NCBI GenBank assembly: GCA_945862235.1
Contig: CAMAYU010000030.1
Coordinates: 1-40,785, forward strand
DNA: 40,785 bases
DNA from: Schlesneria paludicola DSM 18645
GTDB lineage: Bacteria > Planctomycetota > Planctomycetia > Planctomycetales > Planctomycetaceae
Direction of reading: 5' to 3'
The notes beneath the pieces are model-generated. The model was not told the origin of the DNA. It worked only from the letters and a program-made list of their open reading frames with translations, and did not search any database. A program made the position numbers and the translations under genes. This document shows, piece by piece, positions 33,861-40,785 of the stretch. How positions within the stretch are numbered: the stretch's first letter is position 1; each line of letters begins with the position of its first letter.

Positions 33861-34844
33861 TCAGAACTCGATCTTCAGAGTTTGCTTCTCGCGCAGCAGT
33901 CGCGATTCGACTTGGATCGTGTCGCGGACGCGCGTGGAACCGCCGGGGACCGGGATCCGAAATTCGACGGCTCCCTCCTTCACGGGAAACTTGTCCGTCG
34001 TCCTGAACTTGATGATCTGCTTGTAGGCATCGGTCCCGACCACCTTTCCTGTCAGATCACTGCCACGATACTCACGGATGTTCGTCGGTAGCCGGACTTG
34101 GATGACGATCACGTACTGCCGGTTCGGCTCGGGATCGCGTGGTTCGGTCCATGCGGAAAAGCTCCCTTTCGAGACAGCAAACGAAGGGACGTTGATCGCG
34201 GGAACACTGATCCCGGTTCCTGTTCCGCTGCCGGTTCCATCACCAATCCCGCGACCATCTCCCGTACCGGTGCCGTTCACCATTCCTTCGAGTGCTTCAC
34301 CGGGATTGAAGTTGATCGCATCGAGCGACGGCGGCTGATTGAGATCTTCCGCTTGTGGCGCAGCGGCCTCATGACCGCCGTCCATCTCCAGCGAAGCTTC
34401 AAGTTCCGGGTCGATGATCGTGTCACCACCGCTATTGCCGAACTCAACCAGAACGCTGGAGGCAGGTAAGATTGCCTGTCCACCGATGGCGAAGACCGCC
34501 AAGATCAACAGCAGCGCGACGTGGATGGAGAGCGAGACCCAAACGCCGTAAATGGCCGCGCGCTTGGGACCTCGTAACAGCTGCTGGAACGCTTGCCATG
34601 ATGTAACTGCTGACAAGCTTTTGTCGGGCGAAGAGGCCGTCGCCAAAGGGGAGCGTTGTTGAGTTGCGGCAGAATCGGCTGGAGCGGGTGTCGATTTGCG
34701 ATTCGGCGAACCATTGGCCCCAGTCGGTCGCGATCGCCTCGCTGAGAGCCATGAGGGAACCGCTGCACCGGAGGAACCCGAGACAGCAGCCGTCGGTGGC
34801 ATTTCACCTTGCGGATGGTCTGAGGTGACGGGAGCGTTTTCCAT
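33861..34844 (-). CDS. TonB-like anchored protein with Gly-rich linker
   Basis: A 327-residue protein: disordered Pro/Ser/Ala N-terminus (about 1-80), one transmembrane helix (GVWVSLSIHVALLLILAVFAIGG, near residues 100-125), a Gly/Thr linker (GTGTGDGRGIGDGTGSGTGT) and a C-terminal domain (VIVIQVRLPTNIREYRGSDLTGKVVGTD, PVPGGSTRVRDTIQVESRL). The arrangement is that of a TonB/TolA-type energy-transducing protein, and it lies with exbB and two exbD genes. The C-terminal domain is not a TonB_C sequence I recognise, so its partner may be novel. ATG 34844 is chosen; GTG 34862 is the alternative. Role inferred: transmitting proton-motive force to an outer envelope target. Confidence 0.65.
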   Translation of the reverse strand: MENAPVTSDHPQGEMPPTAAVSGSSGAAVPSWLSARRSRPTGANGSPNRKSTPAPADSAATQQRSPLATASSPDKSLSAVTSWQAFQQLLRGPKRAAIYGVWVSLSIHVALLLILAVFAIGGQAILPASSVLVEFGNSGGDTIIDPELEASLEMDGGHEAAAPQAEDLNQPPSLDAINFNPGEALEGMVNGTGTGDGRGIGDGTGSGTGTGISVPAINVPSFAVSKGSFSAWTEPRDPEPNRQYVIVIQVRLPTNIREYRGSDLTGKVVGTDAYKQIIKFRTTDKFPVKEGAVEFRIPVPGGSTRVRDTIQVESRLLREKQTLKIEF

Positions 34845-34915
34845 GATCGACTTCTTGTCCACGAACCGGTGGTTTCGGTGTCGAACAGTAACACCACGCG
34901 GCGGAAGCTGACATT

Positions 34916-34968
34916 AACCCGAAGCGTAAGCAACGACGCCACTCACATCCTCGCTTACGCTTCGGGTT
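34916..34968. repeat. Palindromic element, family B'
   Basis: AACCCGAAGCGTAAGC at 34916-34931 is perfectly complementary to 34953-34968. It lies upstream of the TonB-like gene. Confidence 0.88.
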
Positions 34969-35191
34969 GGTGTGAAAAGTATCACGCTCGCCACATCACC
35001 AGTTCACCCACAAAGTCTCTTCAATCGTCCATGTGACTTTGCTGTCAGCATGAATCATCAACAATCATCGGTCCCTCAGCGAAAAGGACAGCAGATTTTA
35101 CCTATGAAGTCTTAACCTCGGGCTATTCGAGCGCTGGGCAATAGTCTTTCCGGCGATCGGCACATCTGATTACGCGGCTGACAGGAATCAC
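34969..35191. other. AT-richer gap upstream of the TonB-like gene
   Basis: Visibly lower in GC than the surrounding genes, consistent with a promoter region for the minus-strand TonB-like gene, but I cannot assign -35/-10 boxes. Confidence 0.35.
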
Positions 35192-36154
35192 TCAGGCTTG
35201 GGGCGTTGCTCCAACGGGTTGCTCGATCTCGGCTGACATTGGCTTGGTGTCGAGTAGAGAAAAAACACCACCGGCAGCCGTGCTGTCGAGTGATCCGATG
35301 GCAGGGAGTTCGCCCGGCAGCGACTTCAGGAGTGATCTCTTTCGAGGACGCAGTCTCATCCAGACAAGCGATCCCACGAGCGAGGCACCGCAGATCAAGA
35401 TCACGAGCAACACGACTGAGGTATCAGTCTTTGAATTCGGAGCGGGTGGAGTGGCTACGAGTCGAGAACGTCCGATCAGCAGCGGCGCTCCCCGCGTTTT
35501 GCCGAGCTTGTCGGTGTAGCTCATGATCTTGAGAAAGTGGCCAACGAAGACCACCTCGCTGCTGACTTCCTCGCCGATGCGAAGTCCCTTGGGTTTCTCA
35601 GGCAATACGATGACGTAGGGAAACGTGCTGGATTCGTCCGTCCAGCCCCACGCTTCGTAAACCTTGGTGAAACCGTGCGGGTTTTCGGGTGCGTCGTACT
35701 CCAACACGCGGCGCACATGGAGGCGGAGTCGAATGGACTGCCCGCGATAGCGCTCGGGCTGATCCCAAAGCTGGGTGAAGGCCACATCCCGCTTGGCGGC
35801 TTTCTCCAAGTCCGCCAAGGGTTCGGTGCGACTCCACGCCATCAGTCGCCAGTAGGCGTCCATCTCGCGAGTCTTCAACGGAGCTTTGTCGATGATGAAT
35901 TCAAAGTTCCGCTGAGCGGCCACCAGTTCCTCATCATTCTTGTGATTTGGACCGGGGACAATCGTCTCTTTTTCCGCGACGAGAGTTTTTTCAACAGGCT
36001 TGGCGACAGGCTCTTCGTCAGCAAGGACGCGCCACGTTGCGGGATCTTTCATCCGCTCATAGAGCATCCACAGCACAGCCAAAGCCATAATAAGGGACGC
36101 CAACCGGGTCACTGAAATGCTATGCCCATACGGGCGAGCGACTCTGCGACGCAT
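35192..36154 (-). CDS. Two-TM protein of an ExbB-ExbD cluster
   Basis: A 320-residue protein with an N-terminal membrane helix (ASLIMALAVLWMLYERM, about 18-35), a 190-residue soluble region and a second membrane helix (SVVLLVILICGASLVGSLVWM, about 245-266), plus a Gly/Ser tail. The soluble part contains WDQPERYRGQSIRLRLHVRRVLEYDAPENPH, GWTDESSTFPYVIVLPEKPKGL and SSEVVFVGHFLKIMSYTD, a beta-rich layout resembling an OB-type fold. No known family is recognised. Its position after two ExbD genes on the same strand argues for co-function in the same machine; the palindrome at 36189 lies between them. ATG 36154 has GGAG at 8 bases. Confidence 0.75.
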   Translation of the reverse strand: MRRRVARPYGHSISVTRLASLIMALAVLWMLYERMKDPATWRVLADEEPVAKPVEKTLVAEKETIVPGPNHKNDEELVAAQRNFEFIIDKAPLKTREMDAYWRLMAWSRTEPLADLEKAAKRDVAFTQLWDQPERYRGQSIRLRLHVRRVLEYDAPENPHGFTKVYEAWGWTDESSTFPYVIVLPEKPKGLRIGEEVSSEVVFVGHFLKIMSYTDKLGKTRGAPLLIGRSRLVATPPAPNSKTDTSVVLLVILICGASLVGSLVWMRLRPRKRSLLKSLPGELPAIGSLDSTAAGGVFSLLDTKPMSAEIEQPVGATPQA

Positions 36155-36188
36155 GTCAGTTCTCCTACGGGCGACCTTCTAACAAACG

Positions 36189-36249
36189 TAGGACGGACAC
36201 TCTTGCCCGTCATCCTCGAAAATGCAGACGGGCAGGAGTGCCCGTTCTA
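36189..36249. repeat. Palindromic element, family A
   Basis: Arms of 23 bases at 36189-36211 and 36227-36249 match at 20 positions. It lies between the second ExbD gene and the two-TM protein gene, inside what looks like one transcription unit. Confidence 0.88.
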
Positions 36250-36292
36250 AAACTGTTTTCGACAGACTGCTTGAGGTGCGGTCAACCCGGCA

Positions 36293-36832
36293 TCAAGGAG
36301 CTTCCGCCCCACCGGTACTCAACTCCGTGAAACTGACCTTGCGCATCTGCTGGCCGTCGGGAGTCTTTTGGCGAGTGCAGACATCAATAACCTTCATCAA
36401 TTCCCCATAGCGCACTCGCCGTTCGACGGCGATCTGGATACGGTCGAAGGCAATCATCTTTCGGCCGAAGATCGCTTGGAGTTCGCGGTCGAGCCGACGA
36501 ATGTTGGCTTCATTCATTTCGCCTTGCACCACGGGACTGGCTTCGAGGATCACTTGCCTCACGCCACCACGATCATTGGCCATGACTTGAAGATGCAACG
36601 TATCCAAGCCGACCAAGTCTCCGGCTTCTCCGCTGTTATTTTCCTTGGGTTGTTGATCGACTTTGGTCACAGGGACCGGCGGCGGTAGGTTGAGCGAGAG
36701 CTGTCCTTCGACCGGAGCGGGGCGGAACGTCAGGATGAAAAAGCTCAACAGTTGGAACGCCATGTCGAGCATGGCGGCCAAATTCATCTCGACAGATCCC
36801 TGATCACGGCGACGACGGCGATTGCGACGCAT
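36293..36832 (-). CDS. ExbD/TolR-family protein (second of two)
   Basis: A 179-residue proton-channel component. Seen: an Arg-rich N-terminus (MRRNRRRRRDQG), then VEMNLAAMLDMAFQLLSFFILTF, the single membrane helix in which the Asp of AMLDMAF is the proton-relay residue of ExbD/TolR, and a periplasmic domain ending VRYGELMKVIDVCTRQ, with the family's RVRYGE.MKVIDVC layout. ExbD pairs with ExbB/TolQ to convert proton flow into mechanical work on a TonB/TolA-type protein. It starts one base after the stop of the preceding exbD (TAA C ATG), so the two are translationally coupled. Confidence 0.92.
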   Translation of the reverse strand: MRRNRRRRRDQGSVEMNLAAMLDMAFQLLSFFILTFRPAPVEGQLSLNLPPPVPVTKVDQQPKENNSGEAGDLVGLDTLHLQVMANDRGGVRQVILEASPVVQGEMNEANIRRLDRELQAIFGRKMIAFDRIQIAVERRVRYGELMKVIDVCTRQKTPDGQQMRKVSFTELSTGGAEAP

Positions 36833-36833
36833 G

Positions 36834-37286
36834 TTAACGAGTCTCCTGTCGCGTCATCGCGCTCAATGAGAATTGCCGATACCCGTGTTTCTGACAGACT
36901 TCGATCACATGATTGAGCTGGTGAAACGGTACGGCGCGGTCGGCGCGAATCACGATTCCCACTGGAAACTCGGCACCTTCAGGAGTCCCCATCACGCTAA
37001 GTTGCTGCTTCAACAACCGAGCCTCTTTCGTAATGAGCGGCTCGATTTCTTCGAGTTTGCCGAAGCAGTGAACCCCGCCCTCGGCATCAATGTTGAGCAG
37101 CAATGGCTCCAGCTTTCCCTGCCGATCCAGCGGGCGGGCCGATCCCAAGACGGGCAGCTTGAGGGACAAGTCCATCGACGCCCCTTTGAAGTTGATCACT
37201 AACATGAAAAACGTGATCAATTGAAAAACCAAGTCGAGTAGTGGAGTCAGATTCGGCTCTGCTCTCTCGGAGTTCATCTCGGACAT
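36834..37286 (-). CDS. ExbD/TolR-family protein (first of two)
   Basis: A 150-residue ExbD paralogue: AEPNLTPLLDLVFQLITFFMLVINF carries the conserved membrane Asp (LLDLVF), and the periplasmic domain ends PFHQLNHVIEVCQKHGYRQFSLSA. It is much diverged from the next gene, so the duplication is old or the two form a heteromeric complex. An excellent ribosome binding site (AGGAGG, 6 bases from ATG 37286) stands out. A palindrome at 37337 separates it from the ExbB gene. Confidence 0.92.
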   Translation of the reverse strand: MSEMNSERAEPNLTPLLDLVFQLITFFMLVINFKGASMDLSLKLPVLGSARPLDRQGKLEPLLLNIDAEGGVHCFGKLEEIEPLITKEARLLKQQLSVMGTPEGAEFPVGIVIRADRAVPFHQLNHVIEVCQKHGYRQFSLSAMTRQETR

Positions 37287-37336
37287 GCCAACCTCCTCTC
37301 GTCTCGCGGTGGCCTAGCTGAAACAGTCGTGGCACG

Positions 37337-37397
37337 GGCGGCTCGCCTGTGCTTTCCAAGGTGACGCTGTGCTTTTCAAAGCCAAGCACGAGCCGCC
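37337..37397. repeat. Palindromic element, degenerate family E
   Basis: GGCGGCTCG at 37337-37345 is complementary to 37389-37397. It resembles the family E element at 17321. It lies in the gap between the ExbB and the first ExbD gene. Confidence 0.65.
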
Positions 37398-37425
37398 GAC
37401 TCTACGTCTTTCAACTCGCAGCCAA

Positions 37426-38253
37426 TCACGCCGCCGGTTCGGTGGGAGCCTTCTTGTGAGCCATCGTGTGGACTCGAAAAATGAAGTCGTCAGCAGCGTT
37501 CATCGTCTGCACACTGAGACTCGAAACCCGGTTCTTGAACACCGCGAAGAAGTAGATGGCGGGCACCGAGAGGCCGACGCCCTCGAACGTCAGGAGCAGT
37601 GCTTCAGAAATACCGCCGGCCACTTCGCTGGCCTTCAATTGTGTGTCCGACAACGCGATGACGCTGAAGCTTGCGATCATGCCTTTGAGCGTACCGAGCA
37701 AACCGATTAGTGGTCCCAGCGTCCCGATGACGGCCAACATGCTGATCCGCTTTTCCATCTCAACCGTAATTTCCTCCGACTGTCGGTCGATGGCTTCGCG
37801 GGCATGATCGAACCCGAACGAGAGTGCCGTCATGCCGGTCGCAATCAGTTGCCCCAGCTCGCACGCGCTGTCCTTGGCGACCTTATAGATCCCGTTGAAG
37901 TCGCGTTTCGCGAGTAATGCCTCACACTTTTCCATCACTTCGGGCGGAGCCACAACCGGCGCTCGCAACTCCATGAAGAGCTGAACGACCAGACCGACGA
38001 AGTAGATCGAGACCAGCAGCAGGAACGCACCGATCAAGCCCGAGGTTTCGATGATCCACCACAGCGTGGACTTTGGCTTGTGCCCCTCGGCCTTGGTCTC
38101 TTCGGGCGCATCGGCTCCGGCGGCGGGCGCGGCCGCTTCCGGTTCGTCTTGAGCATGAACGGTGACCGGCTTGGCAAACGAGAACGCGGTGAGAGCCAGC
38201 AGAACCAAGACCAACCAGATCGGCGGGAAACTGTGTTTTTCGACCGGGAGCAT
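37426..38253 (-). CDS. MotA/TolQ/ExbB proton-channel protein
   Basis: A 275-residue inner-membrane proton channel. It opens with a cleavable-looking signal segment (LVLVLLALTAFSFAKPVTVHA) and an acidic, Ala/Pro linker (EPEAAAPAAGADAPEETKAEG), an extension common in planctomycete members. Three helices follow: WIIETSGLIGAFLLLVSIYFVGL, SMLAVIGTLGPLIGLLGTLKGMI and TFEGVGLSVPAIYFFAVF. The GTLGPLIGLLGTLKGM and GVGLSVPA motifs are the hallmark of the family. It heads the cluster with two ExbD genes. ATG 38253 has GAGGA upstream. Promoter assumed in the divergent gap 38254-38640. Confidence 0.93.
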   Translation of the reverse strand: MLPVEKHSFPPIWLVLVLLALTAFSFAKPVTVHAQDEPEAAAPAAGADAPEETKAEGHKPKSTLWWIIETSGLIGAFLLLVSIYFVGLVVQLFMELRAPVVAPPEVMEKCEALLAKRDFNGIYKVAKDSACELGQLIATGMTALSFGFDHAREAIDRQSEEITVEMEKRISMLAVIGTLGPLIGLLGTLKGMIASFSVIALSDTQLKASEVAGGISEALLLTFEGVGLSVPAIYFFAVFKNRVSSLSVQTMNAADDFIFRVHTMAHKKAPTEPAA

Positions 38254-38640
38254 CAGGCGATTCCTCTATCGTGTGAGTTGGGTTGGTTCTCCGGCCCTAG
38301 GCCCAAGAGAAGTCAGACGTAGCATCCAATGTTTGTGGGGAGCAACCCGACTGGAAATCGGACGTGAGCTGCGAACCCTTGCAACGAAGGTCATGAGCCG
38401 TGTGAAATGTCGGCATGGGACCGCGACGAAAGCTGCCACGGCCGATTTGCACGGGCAGGATTCTACGGTCGTCGCAACGAAGAGTTCAATAGAGGGGATC
38501 GCCCCACTGCGAGCCACCCGCTTTGCCATTCCCGTACCGTCATCGTTCATCACAACGCCCCCTGGCTTTCGGTTACGAAGCAGCAGGACTACCTTGACGC
38601 CGTTGTCCGTGTGATCCAATTCGTTGTTGGAAATCGTTCC
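38254..38640. other. Divergent intergenic region
   Basis: About 390 bases between the ExbB gene and the histidine kinase. It must carry promoters for both directions. I see no palindromic element here, unlike most gaps in the window, and no convincing promoter boxes. Confidence 0.4.
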
Positions 38641-39552
38641 GTGTCATCTTGGCTCCGTTCTCGCTCGACCTTGCGTCTGCCGATCACGCTGGGCGTCGTC
38701 TTGATGACGCTCAACGTGACGATGCTGATTTGCTGGATCGTGATCCTGGCGCAGGCGGCTGGCTGGGGAGCACTGATCGTCGGGGTCGTGGTCTTCGCGC
38801 TGATCTTGGTCGGGCTGTCGTTCTACTTGTTCTTGATGATTAAGGAAGTGCGGCTCAACCAGCGGCAGGCGAACTTCGTCGATAGTGTGACTCACGAACT
38901 GAAGTCGCCGATCGCGTCACTCAAGCTGTACTTGGAGACGCTCGAAATGCGAGCGGTCTCCGAGGAGCAGCGGGCCAAGTTTTATCGCGTCATGGACCAG
39001 GAACTCGAACGGCTGGATCACCTCATCACGCAGCTCTTGGAGGTCGGACGTATCGACGCGATTGGCGAGCAGTCGGACCCAGAAGACATTCTCGTTGAGT
39101 CGATGCTGCGGCGGTGCGGTGCTGCGGCGTGTGCTCACCACAAGCGGGACGAAGCGGAAACGATCAGCTACGACATGCAACCGGCCGTGCTCTACGCGAG
39201 GCCACTACTCACCGAGACCATCTTCCGCAATCTTATGGACAACGCGATCAAGTACGCGGGCGACCCCGCCAAAGTGGAGGTCAACGTGCGCGTGTCTGAT
39301 CGGGGGCGAGTCATCACGCGCATCGCGGACAACGGCGACGGCGTCCCTCCCGAATTGCGGAAGCGTATCTTTGGCATGTTCTTTCGCGCCGGGAGCGAAC
39401 TGACACGACGGCAAAAGGGCACGGGACTCGGCCTGTACATCGTCAGCAATCTCGTCCGACAGATGAAGGGGCGCGTCAGCGTTCACGATCGCCCGGGACT
39501 TTCCGGCAGCGTATTTGAAGTGGACCTGCCGGGCCGCAAAGGTGAGGGTTGA
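38641..39552 (+). CDS. Sensor histidine kinase, short N-terminus
   Basis: About 303 residues from the start chosen here. Seen: two adjacent membrane helices (LGVVLMTLNVTMLICWIVILA, GVVVFALILVGLSFYLFLMI) with almost no periplasmic loop, then the dimerization/H-box FVDSVTHELKSPIASLKLYLE (His85), N-box NLMDNAIKYAG, G1 DNGDGVPP and G2 GTGLGLYIVSNLV of a HisKA-HATPase kinase. No HAMP, PAS or extracytoplasmic sensor domain is seen, so it may sense the membrane itself or depend on partner proteins. Start choice: GTG 38641 after a GGAAA element; the frame is open to an ATG at 38407, but the added stretch has poor protein-like composition. The regulator follows after a palindrome. Confidence 0.85.
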   Translation: MSSWLRSRSTLRLPITLGVVLMTLNVTMLICWIVILAQAAGWGALIVGVVVFALILVGLSFYLFLMIKEVRLNQRQANFVDSVTHELKSPIASLKLYLETLEMRAVSEEQRAKFYRVMDQELERLDHLITQLLEVGRIDAIGEQSDPEDILVESMLRRCGAAACAHHKRDEAETISYDMQPAVLYARPLLTETIFRNLMDNAIKYAGDPAKVEVNVRVSDRGRVITRIADNGDGVPPELRKRIFGMFFRAGSELTRRQKGTGLGLYIVSNLVRQMKGRVSVHDRPGLSGSVFEVDLPGRKGEG

Positions 39553-39566
39553 ACGTTTTGAAAATC

Positions 39567-39631
39567 GTAGGACGGGCACTCTTGCCCGTCGTGGCTCAAT
39601 AAAAACAGACGGGCAAGAATGCCCGTCCCAC
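39567..39631. repeat. Palindromic element, family A
   Basis: Arms of 24 bases at 39567-39590 and 39608-39631 match at 22 positions. It separates the kinase from its regulator gene on the same strand, 34 bases before the regulator start. Confidence 0.92.
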
Positions 39632-39665
39632 ATTCTGATTTCGGTGGATTGTTGAACAACACGTC

Positions 39666-40382
39666 ATGCGCATTCTGATCGTGGAAGATGAAGAAGCTCT
39701 CGCTCTCGGCTTGAAGTTCAACTTCGAGCAGGAAGGGTACGAGGTGCTGCTCGCGGGAGACGGCCCAACGGCGCTGAAGCTGTTTCATTCGGCAGTCCCC
39801 TCCGTCGATCTGGTCATTCTCGACCTGATGCTGCCCGGCATGAGCGGCTACGAAATCTGCAAGGCGATCCGAGTCGTGGACAAGCTCGTCCCGGTTTTGG
39901 TCCTCAGCGCAAGGACGCTCAGCGAAGACAAGATGCACGCCTTCGACTGCGGCACCGACCAGTACATGACGAAGCCGTTCGCGCTCCCCGAGCTACTCAA
40001 CCGAGTCCGCAATCTGCTTGAACGTCACAAGGCGTTGCTTCAGGCGACGAAGCCCGCCGGGCCTTCGACTGCTCCGCCACCGAGCTTTGTCTTCGAGGAC
40101 TTCCGCCTCGACCCGCAAACGTTTGAGGTCGTCGTCGGCGACAAGCGACAGAGTCTGACCACCCAGGAGATACAACTGCTCAGGTATTTCATCGAACACG
40201 AGGGCGAAGTGTTGTCGAGGCACCAGATTCTGGAGGCGGTCTGGGACCAAAACACCGATGTCACGACGAGAACCATCGACAACTTCGTCCTCCGTCTGCG
40301 GAAGCTCATCGAGCCCGATCCGGCCCGCCCACGCTACATCCTCTCGGTGCGAGGGACCGGCTACCGCTTCGTCAGCAAGTAG
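39666..40382 (+). CDS. OmpR/PhoB-family response regulator
   Basis: A 238-residue two-domain regulator. Receiver: acidic pocket (VEDEE), phospho-acceptor D53 in LVILDLMLPGMSG, S81 in VLVLSARTLSED and K103 in QYMTKPF. DNA-binding winged helix follows a flexible PAGPSTAPPP linker: LTTQEIQLLRYFIEHEGEVLSRHQILEAVW, then RTIDNFVLRLRKLIEPDPARPRYILSVRGTGYRFV, the trans-activation/DNA-reading region of the OmpR/PhoB group. It is the likely partner of the adjacent kinase. Targets unknown; the divergent ExbB cluster is a plausible one by position (inference). ATG 39666 is the natural start. A terminator follows. Confidence 0.96.
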   Translation: MRILIVEDEEALALGLKFNFEQEGYEVLLAGDGPTALKLFHSAVPSVDLVILDLMLPGMSGYEICKAIRVVDKLVPVLVLSARTLSEDKMHAFDCGTDQYMTKPFALPELLNRVRNLLERHKALLQATKPAGPSTAPPPSFVFEDFRLDPQTFEVVVGDKRQSLTTQEIQLLRYFIEHEGEVLSRHQILEAVWDQNTDVTTRTIDNFVLRLRKLIEPDPARPRYILSVRGTGYRFVSK

Positions 40383-40419
40383 GGTGCGTGGAGGCTCGCA
40401 TTCGACACGCAAAGAATGC

Positions 40420-40457
40420 CGCAGGCCCGGTACTCATTGAAGAGCACCGGGCCTGCG
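40420..40457 (+). terminator. Hairpin terminator of the response regulator
   Basis: CGCAGGCCCGGT at 40420-40431 pairs perfectly over 12 bases with 40446-40457 around a 14-base loop, followed by TTACTTAACC. It is about 38 bases after the stop. Confidence 0.78.
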
Positions 40458-40785
40458 TTACTTAACCCTCGCGTCAGAACTAGAGAGTCCGCACGAGTTG
40501 GTGGCCGCCATCTGGACAGCCCGTCGACTACCGTCAGGCTTGGCCACCTCGCTGGCATTTACAACTGTCTGGATTCAAAAAGTCACCGTCCTTTCGTGCT
40601 AGAGTTTTCGCTTCGGCCGGGCAGCCAGTGCCCACCACTTCGCGACCTTTCCAGTCCGTCGCGTACGTCACCGCGACCCACGGGGAGATCATTCCCCAAC
40701 CTGTCGAAGATGGCAAGAGGGGACTTTGCCTCGCCTCACATTTTTCAGGAAGTCGGACACGGGCGGGATCGATTGGGTTCGCTCA
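40458..40785. other. Window tail with no supported gene
   Basis: The only candidate is a short minus-strand frame (ATG 40692 to 40534, about 52 residues, WVAVTYATDWKGREVVGTG region). It could be a small gene or fragment, but it has no ribosome binding site or recognised family, so it is not called. Confidence 0.35.

Noticed and set aside
38407..38640. N-terminal extension of the histidine kinase
   Set aside because: Poor protein-like composition and lies in the divergent regulatory gap; kept as an alternative start only.
7618..39631. CRISPR array from the repeated words
   Set aside because: The repeats are inverted pairs with irregular positions, unequal sizes and no regular spacers; no cas gene is present.
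7618..39631. All palindromes as Rho-independent terminators
   Set aside because: Several lie between divergent genes or within operons and lack T-runs; only hairpins placed just after stops were called as terminators.
40534..40716. Short minus-strand frame near the window end
   Set aside because: About 52 residues, no ribosome binding site or family; could be a small gene or fragment but cannot be supported.
1..40785. tRNA, rRNA or known riboswitch
   Set aside because: No cloverleaf with a T-arm GTTCRA/CCA context and no conserved riboswitch core was seen on reading; a covariance search was not possible.

Overview
The window reads as a chromosomal segment of a planctomycete (phylum Planctomycetota), roughly 60% GC. 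The evidence is the gene content. There are three large secreted proteins of the PSCyt2/PSD1 (DUF1549/DUF1553) type carrying a CAQCHDH heme-like motif, two Tat-type DUF1501 partners, a DUF1080 sugar-hydrolase-type protein, a sialate O-acetylesterase, a DUF1573 protein, a small carboxypeptidase-regulatory-like secreted protein with the planctomycete APP...VRGQ signature, and duplicated ExbD genes. No rRNA, tRNA, CRISPR array, transposase, integrase or phage gene was seen.

Layout. 1-3.1 kb (+): a PSCyt2/PSD1 gene tightly coupled to a DUF1501 gene. 3.1-11.5 kb (-): a WD40 membrane protein, a two-domain M16 zinc peptidase, mtnA (methionine salvage), a NIPSNAP protein, a lipoprotein and a GNAT acetyltransferase, separated by palindromic elements. 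11.7-15.6 kb (+): a second PSCyt2/PSD1 gene, a NupG-like MFS permease and a DUF1080 protein. 15.7-17.3 kb (-): sialate O-acetylesterase. 17.7-20 kb (+): DUF1573 protein and the small secreted protein, each followed by a hairpin terminator. 20.2-23.6 kb (-): a second DUF1549-DUF1501 pair. 24-29.6 kb: a small conserved protein (+), then (-) a saccharopine-dehydrogenase-like enzyme, a PfkB/RfaE-type kinase, a conserved protein of unknown function, moaC and a Rossmann-like protein. 30-31.1 kb (+): an FtsB/DivIC-like membrane protein and a small conserved protein. 31.5-38.3 kb (-): an energised-envelope cluster, ExbB/TolQ -> ExbD -> ExbD -> two-TM protein -> TonB-like anchored protein -> large coiled-coil/TPR-like protein. 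38.6-40.4 kb (+): a histidine kinase and an OmpR-type regulator.

The most striking structure is not a gene. About 27 long imperfect inverted repeats, typically 60-160 bp with arms of 15-32 bp, sit mostly in the gaps. They fall into a few sequence families that recur across the window, and some are nested inside each other. The extreme case is a 360-bp composite at 10600-10959. Two copies of one family are about 94% identical including the unpaired loop, so they descend from a common mobile or amplified element. Several lie between divergent promoters or inside operons, so they are not simply terminators. Some run into genes and supply stop codons, C-terminal tails or an in-frame insertion. 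This dispersed nested-palindrome system is the best candidate for something undescribed here.

Functionally the genes point to a heterotroph that degrades polysaccharide (DUF1549/DUF1501, DUF1080 and esterase proteins), with a proton-motive-force-driven envelope machine and an adjacent two-component pair.
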